From an uncultured Zoogloea sp. (GTDB lineage: Bacteria > Pseudomonadota > Gammaproteobacteria > Burkholderiales > Rhodocyclaceae), in the NCBI GenBank assembly GCA_937967645.1, contig CALBTT010000184.1:1-64000 (forward strand): a stretch of DNA of 64,000 nt, written 5' to 3'. The notes under the pieces were generated by a model that was not told the DNA's origin, ran no database searches, and saw nothing but the letters and a program-made list of their open reading frames with translations. A program made the position numbers and the translations under genes. Below are positions 42,032-55,381 of this stretch, one piece after another. Each line of letters opens with the position of its first letter. Position 1 is the stretch's first letter.

Positions 42032-45000
42032 ATGCTCCTCGACCTTTTCCTGCTGTCCGACCGGCCTTCCCCCACTCCGCTCTACGGTGAATACGACATC
42101 CCCCTGGTGGCCCTGTCGGTCTTCGTGGCCGTTCTGGCCGGCATCATGGCACTTCAGCTGGCCGGCATGGCACGGGGCGGGAAGCACCGCCTGAACCGGC
42201 AGGTCTACCTGCTGTCGGGCGCGTTCGTGCTGGGCTCCGGCGTCTGGTCGATGCACTTCATCGGAATGCTGGCCTACAGCGCATGCAGCACAGCCCGCTA
42301 CGACCCGGTGATCACGCTGCTTTCCATGCTGCCGAGTTTCCTGGCCTCATGGATCGCGCTGGTCCTGCTGGCGCAGAAACGGGTCAGCCTGTGGCAGCTC
42401 GTCATCAGCGGCGTATCCGTGGGTGCGGGTATCGGGATCATGCATTACAGCGGAATGGCGGCCGTGCACACGTCGCGGATCCTGCGTTTCGAACCCATCA
42501 TGTTCTCGGTGTCCATCGCGGTGGCCGTGGTGCTGTCGATACTGGCCCTGTGGCTGCGCTTCGGCCTGCTCGCCAACAAGCGCTTCGGCCAGCACGAGAT
42601 CAACCTGCTCAGTGGCGCAGTGCTGGGCCTTGCCATCTCCGGCATGCACTACACCGGCATGGAGGCTGTCCGCTTCCTGCCCAACCCCGAGTCGGAATGG
42701 TTGCTGGAATCCAACGCCTATCTTGCCGTCGCCATCGCCGGCACCACCATCCTGGCCATCCTCATCACCGGTGGGGTCAATGCGCTGCTGCGCTACCGCA
42801 GCCTCTACCAGCGCATGGTGCTCAACGAGGCGCGCACCCGGACCATCGTCGAAACCGCCGTGGACGGCATCATCACCATCGACAGCACGGGCATCATCCG
42901 TGCCTTCAACAGCGCCGCCGAGATCATCTTTGGCTGGCCCGCCGCCGAGGTGATCGGGCATAACATCAAGATGCTGATGCCCGAGCCCGAGCACAGCCAG
43001 CACGACCGCTATCTGCAGGACCACCTGGCCACCGGGCGGGCCCGGATCATCGGCTCGGGCCGCGAAGTGACCGGCCTGCGCAAGGACGGCACAACATTCC
43101 CCCTGCGCCTGGCCCTCGGCAAGGCCGCCCTCAACAACGAGACCCTGTTCGTCGGCTTCATCACCGACCTCACCGACAGCAAGCGGCGCAATGCCGAATT
43201 CGAGGGCGTGGTGAATGCCATCGGCCGCTCCCTGGCCGTGATCGAGTTCGAGCTGGACGGCACCATCCGGCATGCCAACGCGAACTTCCTGGGCATCACG
43301 GGTTATCGCCTGGACGAATTGGTGGGACGCCACCATTCCGTCCTCTGCATGCCCAGCGAGGTGGCCTCCAGTGCCTACCACGAGCTGTGGGACACCCTGC
43401 GCCAGGGCGGCTATGCCTCCGGCGACTTCCACCGCATCGGCAAGGACGGCAAGGAGGTCTGGATCCACGGCAGCTACAACCCCATCCTCGGTCCGGATGG
43501 GCGGCCCTACAAGATCATCAAGTTTGCCAGCGACCTCTCCGAGCGCCACGCCATGGAGCAGGACCTGCGCGAGGCCAAAGCCCGGGCCGAGCAGGCCGCA
43601 GAAGCGAAGAGCACCTTCCTGGCCAACATGAGTCATGAGATCCGCACGCCGATGAACGCCATCATCGGCTTCACCGACGTGCTCCTCGGCGAGCCCACCA
43701 GCGACGCCCAGCGCCGGCACCTGACCACCGTGCGCAACGCGGCCCGCAACCTGTTGCTGCTGCTCAACGACATTCTCGACACCGCCAAGCTGGAGCGCGG
43801 TGCCATCGAGCTGGAGGTCCGCGACTTCTCCCTGCGTGAAGTCTGCATGCAGAGCCTCGCCGCCCTGCGCATCAACGCCCGGGCCAAGGGCCTGCCCCTG
43901 GTGCTCGACTACCCGGATCCGGTGCCGGAGTTCTTCAAGGGCGACGCCCTGCGCATCCAGCAGATACTGCTCAACCTGGTCGGCAACGCCGTCAAGTTCA
44001 CCGAGAAAGGCCAGGTCACGCTGAGCGTCAGCCACCGGGAGGGCATGCTCCACCTGGACATCCGGGATACCGGCATCGGGATTCCGGCAGACCGCATCGC
44101 GCGCATCTTCGAACCCTTCTCCCAGGCCGACGCGTCGATGAGCCGCCGCTTCGGCGGGACGGGCCTCGGCACCACCATCGCCCGCCAGTTCATCGAGCTG
44201 ATGCGCGGCCGCATCCGGGTGGACAGCGAGGTCGGCGTCGGCAGCTGCTTCCACGTGGAACTGCCGCTGCCCCCCGGCGAAGCGGTCATGGTCCGCCAGG
44301 AGCAGGCGCCCATCGCGCTGCCGCCGCTCAGGATGCTGGTGGCCGACGATGTGCCGCAGAACCTCGAGTTGCTGCAACTCATGCTGGGCCGCCTCGGCCA
44401 TACCCTGACCACCGCCACCAACGGTGAGGAGGCGGTGCAGGCCTTTGCCGCGGGGCGCTTCGACATCGTGCTGATGGACGTGCAGATGCCCGTCCTCAGC
44501 GGCCTCGATGCCAGCCGGCAGATCCGCCGGCTGGAGGCGGAAAGTGGGCGTTCCCCGACGCCCATCATCGCCCTCACCGCCAGCGTCCTGGAAGAGGACG
44601 CCCACGCGGCCCGCGAAGCCGGCATGGACGGCTTCGCCAACAAGCCGGTCGACCTCCACCTGCTGGGCCTGGAAATGGCCCGGGTGCTCAGGATCCAGCC
44701 TCTGCCCGACCCGGCGGGCAGACCCCGGCAGGCACCCGCAGTACGCGGCTCGGTCATCGACTGGACGCGGGGGCGCACGCTGTGGGGCAGCGAGCAGGCC
44801 CATCGCGACGCCATCCACCGCTTTCTCGCCGATTTCGGCAAGTCCGTTCCGGAGCTGCGCCTGCTCCTGGATACCCCGGACGAGCTGGCCGCCCGCCTCC
44901 ATCGCATGCGGGGCGCCGCAGGCAACCTCGCCCTGTCCCGGGTGGCCAGCCTGGGTGCCACGCTCGAACGGGAGCTGCCCGCAGGCAACCGTCAGGCAAG

Positions 45001-45318
45001 CCTCGCCCTGCTCGACCGCCTGGCCGACGAGCTGATCGACGTCAGCGAGACACTGGGCCTGCCCACCGCCTCGGGCAGCGGGACCCCGGCCGACGCGGCA
45101 CACCCCGACAACCCGCAGCTGCAGCCCCTGCTGCAGGAGCTGGACGCGGCCCTGGCCCACGGCGAACTGGCGGAGTCCGCCCTGGTCACACTCCGGAGCA
45201 TGCTGCCACAATCAAGCCTGGGCCCGCTGGAGGACGCCCTCGACGCCTTTGACTTCGATACGGCAAGACAGGTCCTTGCCGACCTGCAGAGCCGCCACCG
45301 CAAGGACGAATCCGCATC

Positions 45319-45322
<4 letters not shown>
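42032..45322 (+). CDS. MHYT-domain hybrid sensor histidine kinase with receiver and HPt domains
   Basis: 1096 aa. The membrane part (about residues 25-255) has three MHYT signatures: MHFIGM, MHYSGM and MHYTGM, a motif proposed to bind copper and sense a diatomic gas. Two PAS domains follow (the first FixL-like, RTIVETAVDGIITIDSTGIIRAFN), then a kinase with MSHEIRTPMNAIIGFTDVL, an ATPase domain with GGTGLGTTIARQF, a receiver (VLMDVQMPVLSGLDA) and a C-terminal HPt-like domain with histidine in LHRMRGAAGNLAL, where arginine replaces the usual lysine. The stop overlaps the HD-GYP gene by four bases, so they are a coupled pair. Confidence 0.88.
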
Positions 45323-46320
<998 letters not shown>

Positions 46321-46338
46321 CCAGGCCAGCGGTGAAGC

Positions 46339-49128
46339 TCACACCGCCAGCACGCACAACAACTTTGCATACAGCGTGGCGGGCTCGAAAGGCTTGGTCA
46401 GGAAGTCGTTCATACCCGCGGCCACGCACCGCTCCTTGTCCTCGGCAAACGCATTGGCCGTAACGGCCAGGATGGGAACATCGCGGCTCGCGGGCATCTC
46501 CCGGATCGAGCGCGTGGCATCCAGCCCGTTCATGTTGGGCATCTGCATGTCCATCAGGATCGCGGCGTAAGGCCTTTCCCTGGTCATGGCCACCGCCTGG
46601 ACACCATCCTCCGCCACATCGACGAGCAAGCCCAGCGCCTCCAGGTGAATCTGCGCCACCTCTCGGTTGATCGGCTCATCGTCCACCACCAGGATCCGCT
46701 TGCCGGAATGCTGCTCGATGATCAGCTGCTCGGCATCGACCGTCTCCTGGGGCTGCGCCCGGACCAACAAGGGCTGCCGCTTGAGCCTGGCTGAGAACCA
46801 GAACGTACTGCCGACACCGGGCTCACTGCGGACGCCGACCTCTCCCCCCATCAACTCCGCCAGGCGCCGGGTGATGGCCAGGCCAAGTCCGGTGCCGCCA
46901 TACTTTCGGGTCATCGAGCTGTCTGCCTGGTGGAAGGCATTGAACAACTGCACGGCCGCATCCTGGGCGATGCCTATCCCGGTGTCCTCCACGGCAAAGC
47001 GCAGCTGGATGGAACGCTCGGACTCGCTCTCCACCAGGACCCGGATCGTCACCGTTCCGTGGTCGGTGAATTTGACGGCATTGGCGACATAGTTGAGCAA
47101 GGCCTGCTGCAAGCGCATCTCGTCCCCCACCATGTCGGTGGGCAAGGCAGCCGCCTCGATGATCAGCCGAAGTTGCTTGGTCTTGAGACTGTCGGACAGG
47201 ATCGAGCGGATATTGGCCAGGATTTGGGCGATGTCGACCGGTGCTTCATCAAGCGTGAATTTGCCCGCTTCGATCTTGGAGAGGTCGAGGATGGCGTTGA
47301 TGCTGGCGAGCAGGTGCTGCGCCGCGGTATTGATGTTATCGAGGCGCTTGGCCTGTTTCTGGCTCACCCCTTCCCGGCGCAGGACGTTCGACATCCCCAG
47401 AATGGCGTTCAGGGGTGTGCGGATCTCATGGCTCATGTTGGCCAGGAAGGCACTCTTGGCAACGTTGGCGGATTCGGCGGCAAGCTTGGCGTTGGCGAGC
47501 TCCTGTGTCCGCTCGAACACCAGATCCTCCAGGTGCGTCCGGTATTTCTGCAGCTCAGCCTGGACCAGCTTGATCGGAGTGATGTCCGACACCAGAACGT
47601 AGAAGCCCACGACCTCACCGTCACGCCAGTCCGGAATGTAGTTGGCCAGGGAGAAACGCAGGCCCGTACCGTCCGGCAGTGGAATGGCGCGCTCGAAAGA
47701 CTGGGGCTCCCCGCGCAGCACGGCCTCGATGTATGGCAGATTGAGCTGGTAAAGCACATCGCCGATCACCTCGCGGATATGCATCCCCGGCATGGTTGCC
47801 GGGTCAATGCCGAACCAGGTGGTGTAGGCATGGTTACCCAGCCGGTTGCGCAGATCACGTCCCCAGTAGCCGATCATCGACGGCATGTTGTCGAGCACCG
47901 ACTTCAGGTCGCGCTCGCGCTGGAGGAGAAGACGATCGGAGTTCTTGCGGTCAGTGATATCCCGCACAAATACCAGGAACTGCCCGCCATCCACCATCTG
48001 GTGGGTTGCGCTGATCTCGACATCCCAGATCACTCCGTCCCTGCGCCGGTTGCGAAGTTCGCCCAGCTCGCTGCCGTTTTCGATCAGACGTTGCAGCAGA
48101 CCGGACAGCAGGGGGCCATCCTCCTCGGCCACGAGATCCGACAGGCGCATCCTCAGAAGTGCCTGACGCGAGTAACCCGAAAGCCGCACATAGGCAGGAT
48201 TCGCATCGAGAACACGGCCATCGACATCCGTCCGCAGAAAGCCGTCGCGGGTCGTTTCCAGAATGTTCGAGAGCATCTGATCGCTCTCGTTCAGCTCCTG
48301 ATAAGGCGCCTGCACGCCCGAAACGAAAAGGGCGCGGTAAACAAAGACGTAAGCAACCGCCTTGTAGACATGCCCAAGCAGATTGAACAAGTCCGTCACA
48401 TTGGAATACAAGGTGAAGAACATTTCGGCAAGACCCAGCACCCACGACGCCGCGGCCAGCCAGGACAGATCGCCGCGACGGGAACGCTCCCCCCGCAGCA
48501 GCAGGAGTACCGCAGCAAGGCCGTACATGCCCGCCAGCACATACTCGAAGGCAATCTTGAATCCAGTCAGGCCCAAGCCCGGAATGAAGGTACGTGGCAA
48601 CCAGTGCCCGTAGACCAGCTCCGCCGACCACACTGCTGCGGCCAGGCCGAGGCCGGCCAGCAAGGCCATGTTGCACTTTGCCGGCGACCAGAAGGCGACG
48701 GGCTTCAGCGCAACCACCAAGAGCACCATTGCTGCAACCATCCGGCCGGCCAACCAGAAGTTGATCGCTTTCTCCGGCCCGTTGGGCGTGATCAGATCCG
48801 GCATGCCCGCGTACGAGAGCGTATGGGCCAGATCGATCAGGCCAATCGACAGGAAGCCGATGCCCAGAATAAGGGAGTGGCTGTTTCCAGGCTGTCTGCG
48901 CAGGTTCCACCCCAGCGCAAAAACCATGACCGAAACGGCAATCCCCACGAACTCCAGCGCCGTATGAACGGGCAGATAGCCCTGAGGCTTGAAGAAGTTG
49001 CTGGCGGGCAAGGCCTGGCCGATCAGCAGCAAGACCGTGAGTGCAATTGACCAGTAGAGCTGCGGGCGCAGCAACGATGACACAGGTGGGCGCTTCCTGG
49101 GTAAGTTGGCAGGTAAGTGGGCAGACAT
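46339..49128 (-). CDS. MASE3-domain hybrid sensor histidine kinase
   Basis: 929 aa from ATG 49128; the frame is open to 49215 but without a clear ribosome site for either. The N-terminal membrane region (about residues 25-260, with FFKPQGYLPVHTALEFVGIAVSVMVF and SIGLIDLAHTLSYAGMPD) is of the MASE3 type. Then come two PAS domains, a kinase (MSHEIRTPLNAILGMSNVL, GGTGLGLAITRRLAEL) and a C-terminal receiver (LMDMQMPNMNGLDA). The signal is unknown. It is convergent with the HD-GYP gene. Confidence 0.85.
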   Translation of the reverse strand: MSAHLPANLPRKRPPVSSLLRPQLYWSIALTVLLLIGQALPASNFFKPQGYLPVHTALEFVGIAVSVMVFALGWNLRRQPGNSHSLILGIGFLSIGLIDLAHTLSYAGMPDLITPNGPEKAINFWLAGRMVAAMVLLVVALKPVAFWSPAKCNMALLAGLGLAAAVWSAELVYGHWLPRTFIPGLGLTGFKIAFEYVLAGMYGLAAVLLLLRGERSRRGDLSWLAAASWVLGLAEMFFTLYSNVTDLFNLLGHVYKAVAYVFVYRALFVSGVQAPYQELNESDQMLSNILETTRDGFLRTDVDGRVLDANPAYVRLSGYSRQALLRMRLSDLVAEEDGPLLSGLLQRLIENGSELGELRNRRRDGVIWDVEISATHQMVDGGQFLVFVRDITDRKNSDRLLLQRERDLKSVLDNMPSMIGYWGRDLRNRLGNHAYTTWFGIDPATMPGMHIREVIGDVLYQLNLPYIEAVLRGEPQSFERAIPLPDGTGLRFSLANYIPDWRDGEVVGFYVLVSDITPIKLVQAELQKYRTHLEDLVFERTQELANAKLAAESANVAKSAFLANMSHEIRTPLNAILGMSNVLRREGVSQKQAKRLDNINTAAQHLLASINAILDLSKIEAGKFTLDEAPVDIAQILANIRSILSDSLKTKQLRLIIEAAALPTDMVGDEMRLQQALLNYVANAVKFTDHGTVTIRVLVESESERSIQLRFAVEDTGIGIAQDAAVQLFNAFHQADSSMTRKYGGTGLGLAITRRLAELMGGEVGVRSEPGVGSTFWFSARLKRQPLLVRAQPQETVDAEQLIIEQHSGKRILVVDDEPINREVAQIHLEALGLLVDVAEDGVQAVAMTRERPYAAILMDMQMPNMNGLDATRSIREMPASRDVPILAVTANAFAEDKERCVAAGMNDFLTKPFEPATLYAKLLCVLAV

Positions 49129-49384
49129 GATTTTTGTGGATCCGAACCGACGTTGTATGCCCACTGCAGCGCTCGCAGGCAGCATGCCGGAAACCCATAC
49201 AGACTTCCGAGACAATCCGGTGCGCCCCTGGCTGCATGTCCCGGATGCATAAAGCAGAAATTATATGGGTATTGAACCACTCGGTTAGGGCTCTCCCTGG
49301 GGAGATGGAGCATTCAATCACGGGAGCACCCAGTCAGCCGCCCTCCGTCACGCGGCGTACGGTGTCCGCCGTGGCGCCCCGGCC

Positions 49385-50542
49385 TCAACCGCCGTTCTGT
49401 GATACCACTTGGGGCCATCCGCTCAGGTCGGCCACCGTAAAGCGCCCCTTGCCGGACGTCTTCACCCGATACATCGCCTCGTCGGCCCTGTGGATCAGGT
49501 CAGACACGGTCATCCCCTCGTAGGGAAACGGGCAGATACCGATACTGGCTCCCATCTGGGCATGCTCCGGCAGGAAGGCGAAAGGCAGCGCAAGCTCAGC
49601 CAGCAGCTTGTTGGCCAGCGCGTGGGCCGCAGCCATGTCGTCGATATTCTCGGCCAGCACGAAGAACTCATCGCCTCCGATCCGGGCCACTGTGTCGCTT
49701 GCCCGGACGGAGGCCTGCAGGCGCTGCGCCACTTCCCGCAAGGTCTGGTCCCCGGTCTTGTGGCCAAAGCGGTCATTGACGCCCTTGAAGCCGTCCAGGT
49801 CCAGGAAGAATCCGCAATGCTGGGTTCTGTTGCGGACCGCGCTGAGCTCGGCCTGGGTGATGCGGTCGTAGAGGAGTTCGCGGTTGGGCAGGCCGGTGAG
49901 CGGGTCGTGCAAGGCGCGCTGCAGGTGATGGGTGCGCTCCGCCTCGAGCTCCTGCTCGCGCAGGTACAGCAGGCGGCGCTGGCGCTCGGTGATGTAGCCC
50001 ACCGAACCGCCGATCAGATTGGCCGAGACGATGAAGAAGTCGTGGCCGAGCAAGGTACGCAGGGGATAGTCGAGCAGCCCCCAGAAGACCAGGTTGTAAG
50101 CGACAAACAAGGCCAGGTCCACGCCCAGGGCATGGATGAAGCGGGTACCGATGAAGTTGTAGGTGTAGAAGGTCACCAGCACCATCATCGGGTAGTAATA
50201 GGGGGCACTGTCGAGGGGCAGATGCACCTGCATGGCGATCAGCCCGGTCCCCGCGGCGGCCCCGACCAGGGCCAGCAGCACATGCGCGATGGGATCGAAG
50301 AAGCGCGTCAGCGACAGCAGCAGCACGAGCAAGGGCACACACAGCGCGGTCAGGCGGGCAACCCACACCTGGCCGATCAACTCGGGGGCGACGAACCATT
50401 GATCGAGGCACCCATGCAGCAGGTACACGATCATCCCGATCACGCAGGCAAACTGCCCCTGCTGCCGCGTCCGCGTCTGGGTGGCGCGCAGGAAGGCCGT
50501 CTCCAGCGAATCGTTCTTGAAGCGAAGCGTCAGCAGATGCAT
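49385..50542 (-). CDS. Membrane-bound GGDEF diguanylate cyclase
   Basis: 385 aa from ATG 50542. About five or six N-terminal membrane helices and a short linker coiled region (LREQELEAERTHHLQRA) precede a GGDEF domain with DPLTGLPNRELLYDR, DLDGFKGVNDRFGH and an intact ARIGGDEFFVLAE. It should therefore make cyclic-di-GMP. The usual inhibitory RxxD site before GGDEF reads VRASDTV, so R-x-x-D is present in altered context. The sensed signal is unknown. Confidence 0.85.
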   Translation of the reverse strand: MHLLTLRFKNDSLETAFLRATQTRTRQQGQFACVIGMIVYLLHGCLDQWFVAPELIGQVWVARLTALCVPLLVLLLSLTRFFDPIAHVLLALVGAAAGTGLIAMQVHLPLDSAPYYYPMMVLVTFYTYNFIGTRFIHALGVDLALFVAYNLVFWGLLDYPLRTLLGHDFFIVSANLIGGSVGYITERQRRLLYLREQELEAERTHHLQRALHDPLTGLPNRELLYDRITQAELSAVRNRTQHCGFFLDLDGFKGVNDRFGHKTGDQTLREVAQRLQASVRASDTVARIGGDEFFVLAENIDDMAAAHALANKLLAELALPFAFLPEHAQMGASIGICPFPYEGMTVSDLIHRADEAMYRVKTSGKGRFTVADLSGWPQVVSQNGG

Positions 50543-51131
50543 GGTGGGTTCCGCGGTGGAGCCGTCCGGCGGTAGAGGCAGGTACGCGGCGCAAGCGGCG
50601 CGGCCCTCTACACAAAGTTTGACAGAATTTCCGCACGGCCAGACTGAAAAAACGCCGGCATGGCTGTCGATCAGCGTGGCGGGCCGGAAGTGGCAGCGGA
50701 AGGTCTGGCGCAGGATGCAAAGCCCGACGCCTCCTCTGCCGTTTGCCTTGCTGCTCGCCCGATTTCCTTCCCATCCACGCCAACATTCTTCCCTGTGATC
50801 ACGATGTTCCAACTGGCGGTCTCTGGATTCGATGTGGACGCCGCAATGTTTCATCCAGCGCCGTCCGCATGCCATGTTGCCCCCCTTGCATTGAATCCAG
50901 CGACCGCAACATTCAAAGTTGACGCCGCTGATTACGATGCGGGCCCGTCAACACGAAACCCTGCAGCGTCCACTTGAAACATTGCGAGCCCTGGATTGAT
51001 CATGGGGCATGGCACTCAATCCCCGGCACGGCCTGCCTGAGACTTGCCCGAGACTGACCTGAGGCCTACCGTGGCCCGTGAAGCCCTCACCCGTAGCTTG
51101 CCGGACCTTACCGGCCCCTTATCCTCCGCCC
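50543..51131. other. Gene-free region with degenerate repeated words
   Basis: Nothing here codes for a protein I recognise. Between about 50800 and 50990 short words recur: ACGCCGCAATGTT, CATGCCATGTTGC, GCATTGAATCCAGCG, CGCAACATTCAA, GACGCCGCTGATTACG. These are imperfect relatives of each other in both orientations. The rest would hold the promoters of the divergent GGDEF and L,D-transpeptidase genes. Confidence 0.4.
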
Positions 51132-51821
51132 ATGCAGCCCCTTCCCTTGATCCCACCCACCTGCACCCAGCTGCTGCTGTGCCTTGCCTCGAACTGGAAC
51201 TCCACGTCGGCACACCTGCAGCGCTTTGAACGCCCCGTCGGGGGTGACTGGACCGCGGTGGGTGCAGCGCTGCCGGTGGTGCTGGGTCGCAATGGCCTGG
51301 CCTGGGGGCGCGGACTGCATGCGCCGGACTCGGCGGGTGACAAGCGTGAGGGAGACGGCCGGGCGCCGGCGGGAGTCTTCGCGATCACGGCGCTGTTCGG
51401 GGAGGCCCCCGCCGACGCCCCCTCGGTGGCGGCGCTGCGCCTGCCCTACCTGGCTGCGGGGCCGGGGCTCAAAGGCGTGGATGATCCGGCCTCGGTGCAT
51501 TACAACCGGATCGTCGACGAGGCGGCGGTGACGGTGGACTGGACATCCTGCGAGGACATGCTGCGCGATGACGGGCGCTACGCGCTGGGGGCGGTGGTGG
51601 CCCACAACGCGGCGCCGGTGCTGCCGGGTGCGGGCTCGTGCATCTTCCTGCATGTGTGGGCGGGGCCGGAGACCCCCACCGCCGGCTGCACGGCCATGGC
51701 GCTGGCCGACATGCGCCTGCTGGCCAGCTGGCTGGATGGCACCCGGGCACCGGTGCTGGTGCAGCTGCCGCTGGACGTCTTCACCCGCCTGCGGGCGGAC
51801 TGGGGCCTGCCGCAGCGGTGA
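51132..51821 (+). CDS. L,D-transpeptidase (YkuD) family protein
   Basis: 229 aa from ATG 51132; an earlier GTG at 51078 is possible but the extra residues are proline-rich and unlike the family. The YkuD signature is present as VVAHNAAPVLPGAGSCIFLHVW and TAGCTAMALADM, with the catalytic cysteine in GCTAM and the conserved histidine in FLHVW. Family members cross-link peptidoglycan or attach lipoproteins. No typical signal peptide is seen, which is odd for a periplasmic enzyme and may mean the true start is different. Confidence 0.65.
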   Translation: MQPLPLIPPTCTQLLLCLASNWNSTSAHLQRFERPVGGDWTAVGAALPVVLGRNGLAWGRGLHAPDSAGDKREGDGRAPAGVFAITALFGEAPADAPSVAALRLPYLAAGPGLKGVDDPASVHYNRIVDEAAVTVDWTSCEDMLRDDGRYALGAVVAHNAAPVLPGAGSCIFLHVWAGPETPTAGCTAMALADMRLLASWLDGTRAPVLVQLPLDVFTRLRADWGLPQR

Positions 51822-51907
51822 CAGTGGCCGGTGGGGCCGATAGACTCCCTGGCTTTCAATCCGCAGCCGTGCCGGTCCGTCTGGGATCGGGCGCGCTCAC
51901 CGTCATC

Positions 51908-53158
51908 GTGCTCAACCTGATCTGGGTCGCTTTTGTTCTCGTCGGCTTTGCGGCTGCCCTGGCGCAGGCCGTGCAGGGCGACCTGGAGATCTTCTCCCGG
52001 CTGCTCACCGGCCTGTTCGACACGGCCAAGGCCGGCTTCGAGATCGCCCTGGGCCTGGTGGGGGTGATGAGCCTGTGGCTGGGGGTGATGAAGATCGGCG
52101 AGAAAGGCGGCCTGATCGAACTCTTCGGGCGGCTGATGGCGCCCTTCTTCCGGCGGGTCTTCCCGGACATCCCGCCCGGCCACCCGGCCGGCGGCAGCAT
52201 CGTGATGAACGTGAGCGCCAACATGCTGGGCCTGGACAACGCGGCGACGCCGCTGGGGCTCAAGGCGATGCGGGAGCTGCAGGAGATCAACCCCCGCAAG
52301 GACACCGCCAGCAACCCGATGATCATGTTCCTGGTGCTCAACACGGCGGGCATCACCCTGATCCCGACCTCGGTGATCGCGATCCGCCAGAGCATGGCGG
52401 TGCAGCAGGGCCTGAGCGGCTTCAACGCCGCCGACATCTTCCTGCCGACCCTGCTGAGCACCTTCATCTCCTTCACCGCCGGGCTGGTCGCCGTGGCGGC
52501 GTGGCAGCGCATCAACCTGCTGTGCGCGCCGGTGCTGGCGTTCTTTGCCGGCTTCGGGCTGCTGATGGGCGGCCTGTACGCCTGGCTGGCCCCCCTCCCG
52601 GCGGCCGACATGGCGCGGATGATCGGCCTGCTGGGCAGCGGCATCATCATGTCGCTGATCGTGCTGTTCGTGGCGGTGGCGGCGTGGCGGCGGGTGGATG
52701 TGTATGCCTGCTTCGTCGAAGGGGCCAAGGAGGGCTTCGGGGTGGCGGTGCAGATCATTCCCTACCTCATCGCCATGCTGGTGGCGATCTCGGTGTTCCG
52801 CAGCAGCGGTTGCATGGATTATCTGGTGGCCGGGATCCGCCAGGTGGTGCTCGCCCTGGGCCTGAATGCCGACTTCGTGCCGGCCCTGCCGGTGGGCCTG
52901 ATGAAGACCCTCAGCGGCAGCGGCGCCCGCGGGCTGATGGTGGATGTGATGACGACCTACGGGGTGGATTCATTCCAGGGCCGCCTGGCGGCCATCATCC
53001 AGGGCTCGACCGAGACCACCTTCTATGTGCTGGCGGTGTACTTCGGCAGCGTCAACATCACCCGCACCCGCTATGCCGTGGCCTGCGGCCTGATCGCCGA
53101 CCTGGTCGGGCTGGTGGGGGCGATCCTGGTGGGCTACGCCTTCTACCACGGCGGCTGA
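51908..53158 (+). CDS. Nucleoside-recognition (Gate) domain membrane protein, SpmA-SpmB fusion type
   Basis: 416 aa if started at GTG 51908 (VLNLIWVAF); GTG 51869 is an in-frame alternative and neither has a clear ribosome site. The sequence is hydrophobic with two Gate domains. The first half (GGSIVMNVSANMLGLDNAATPLGLKAM) resembles SpmA and the second (KEGFGVAVQIIPYLIAMLVAI, STETTFYVLAVYFGSVNITRTRY) resembles SpmB. Such fusions are common in non-sporulating proteobacteria and their role is unclear. Confidence 0.8.
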   Translation: MLNLIWVAFVLVGFAAALAQAVQGDLEIFSRLLTGLFDTAKAGFEIALGLVGVMSLWLGVMKIGEKGGLIELFGRLMAPFFRRVFPDIPPGHPAGGSIVMNVSANMLGLDNAATPLGLKAMRELQEINPRKDTASNPMIMFLVLNTAGITLIPTSVIAIRQSMAVQQGLSGFNAADIFLPTLLSTFISFTAGLVAVAAWQRINLLCAPVLAFFAGFGLLMGGLYAWLAPLPAADMARMIGLLGSGIIMSLIVLFVAVAAWRRVDVYACFVEGAKEGFGVAVQIIPYLIAMLVAISVFRSSGCMDYLVAGIRQVVLALGLNADFVPALPVGLMKTLSGSGARGLMVDVMTTYGVDSFQGRLAAIIQGSTETTFYVLAVYFGSVNITRTRYAVACGLIADLVGLVGAILVGYAFYHGG

Positions 53159-53169
53159 GCCCGCCTGGG

Positions 53170-55197
<2,028 letters not shown>

Positions 55198-55381
55198 GAC
55201 AGCTTTGTGCTCCTGTGCGACTCCGTGTGTTCCAGGACTCGATTGTACCGAGTTTTGGATACGGCTCCGCGGCGCAACATGACAGGCGCACAGCCCTCCC
55301 GGGCACGTTTTCTGCAAGGGATGAATCCGCACGGCCTATGACATCATCAAACGGCAAAATTTGCCGGAAAGGAGGCAGATC

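Noticed and set aside
50660..50977. Plus-strand 105-codon frame containing VDAA-like repeats
   Set aside because: No credible start or ribosome site and no family; reported only as a DNA repeat curiosity.
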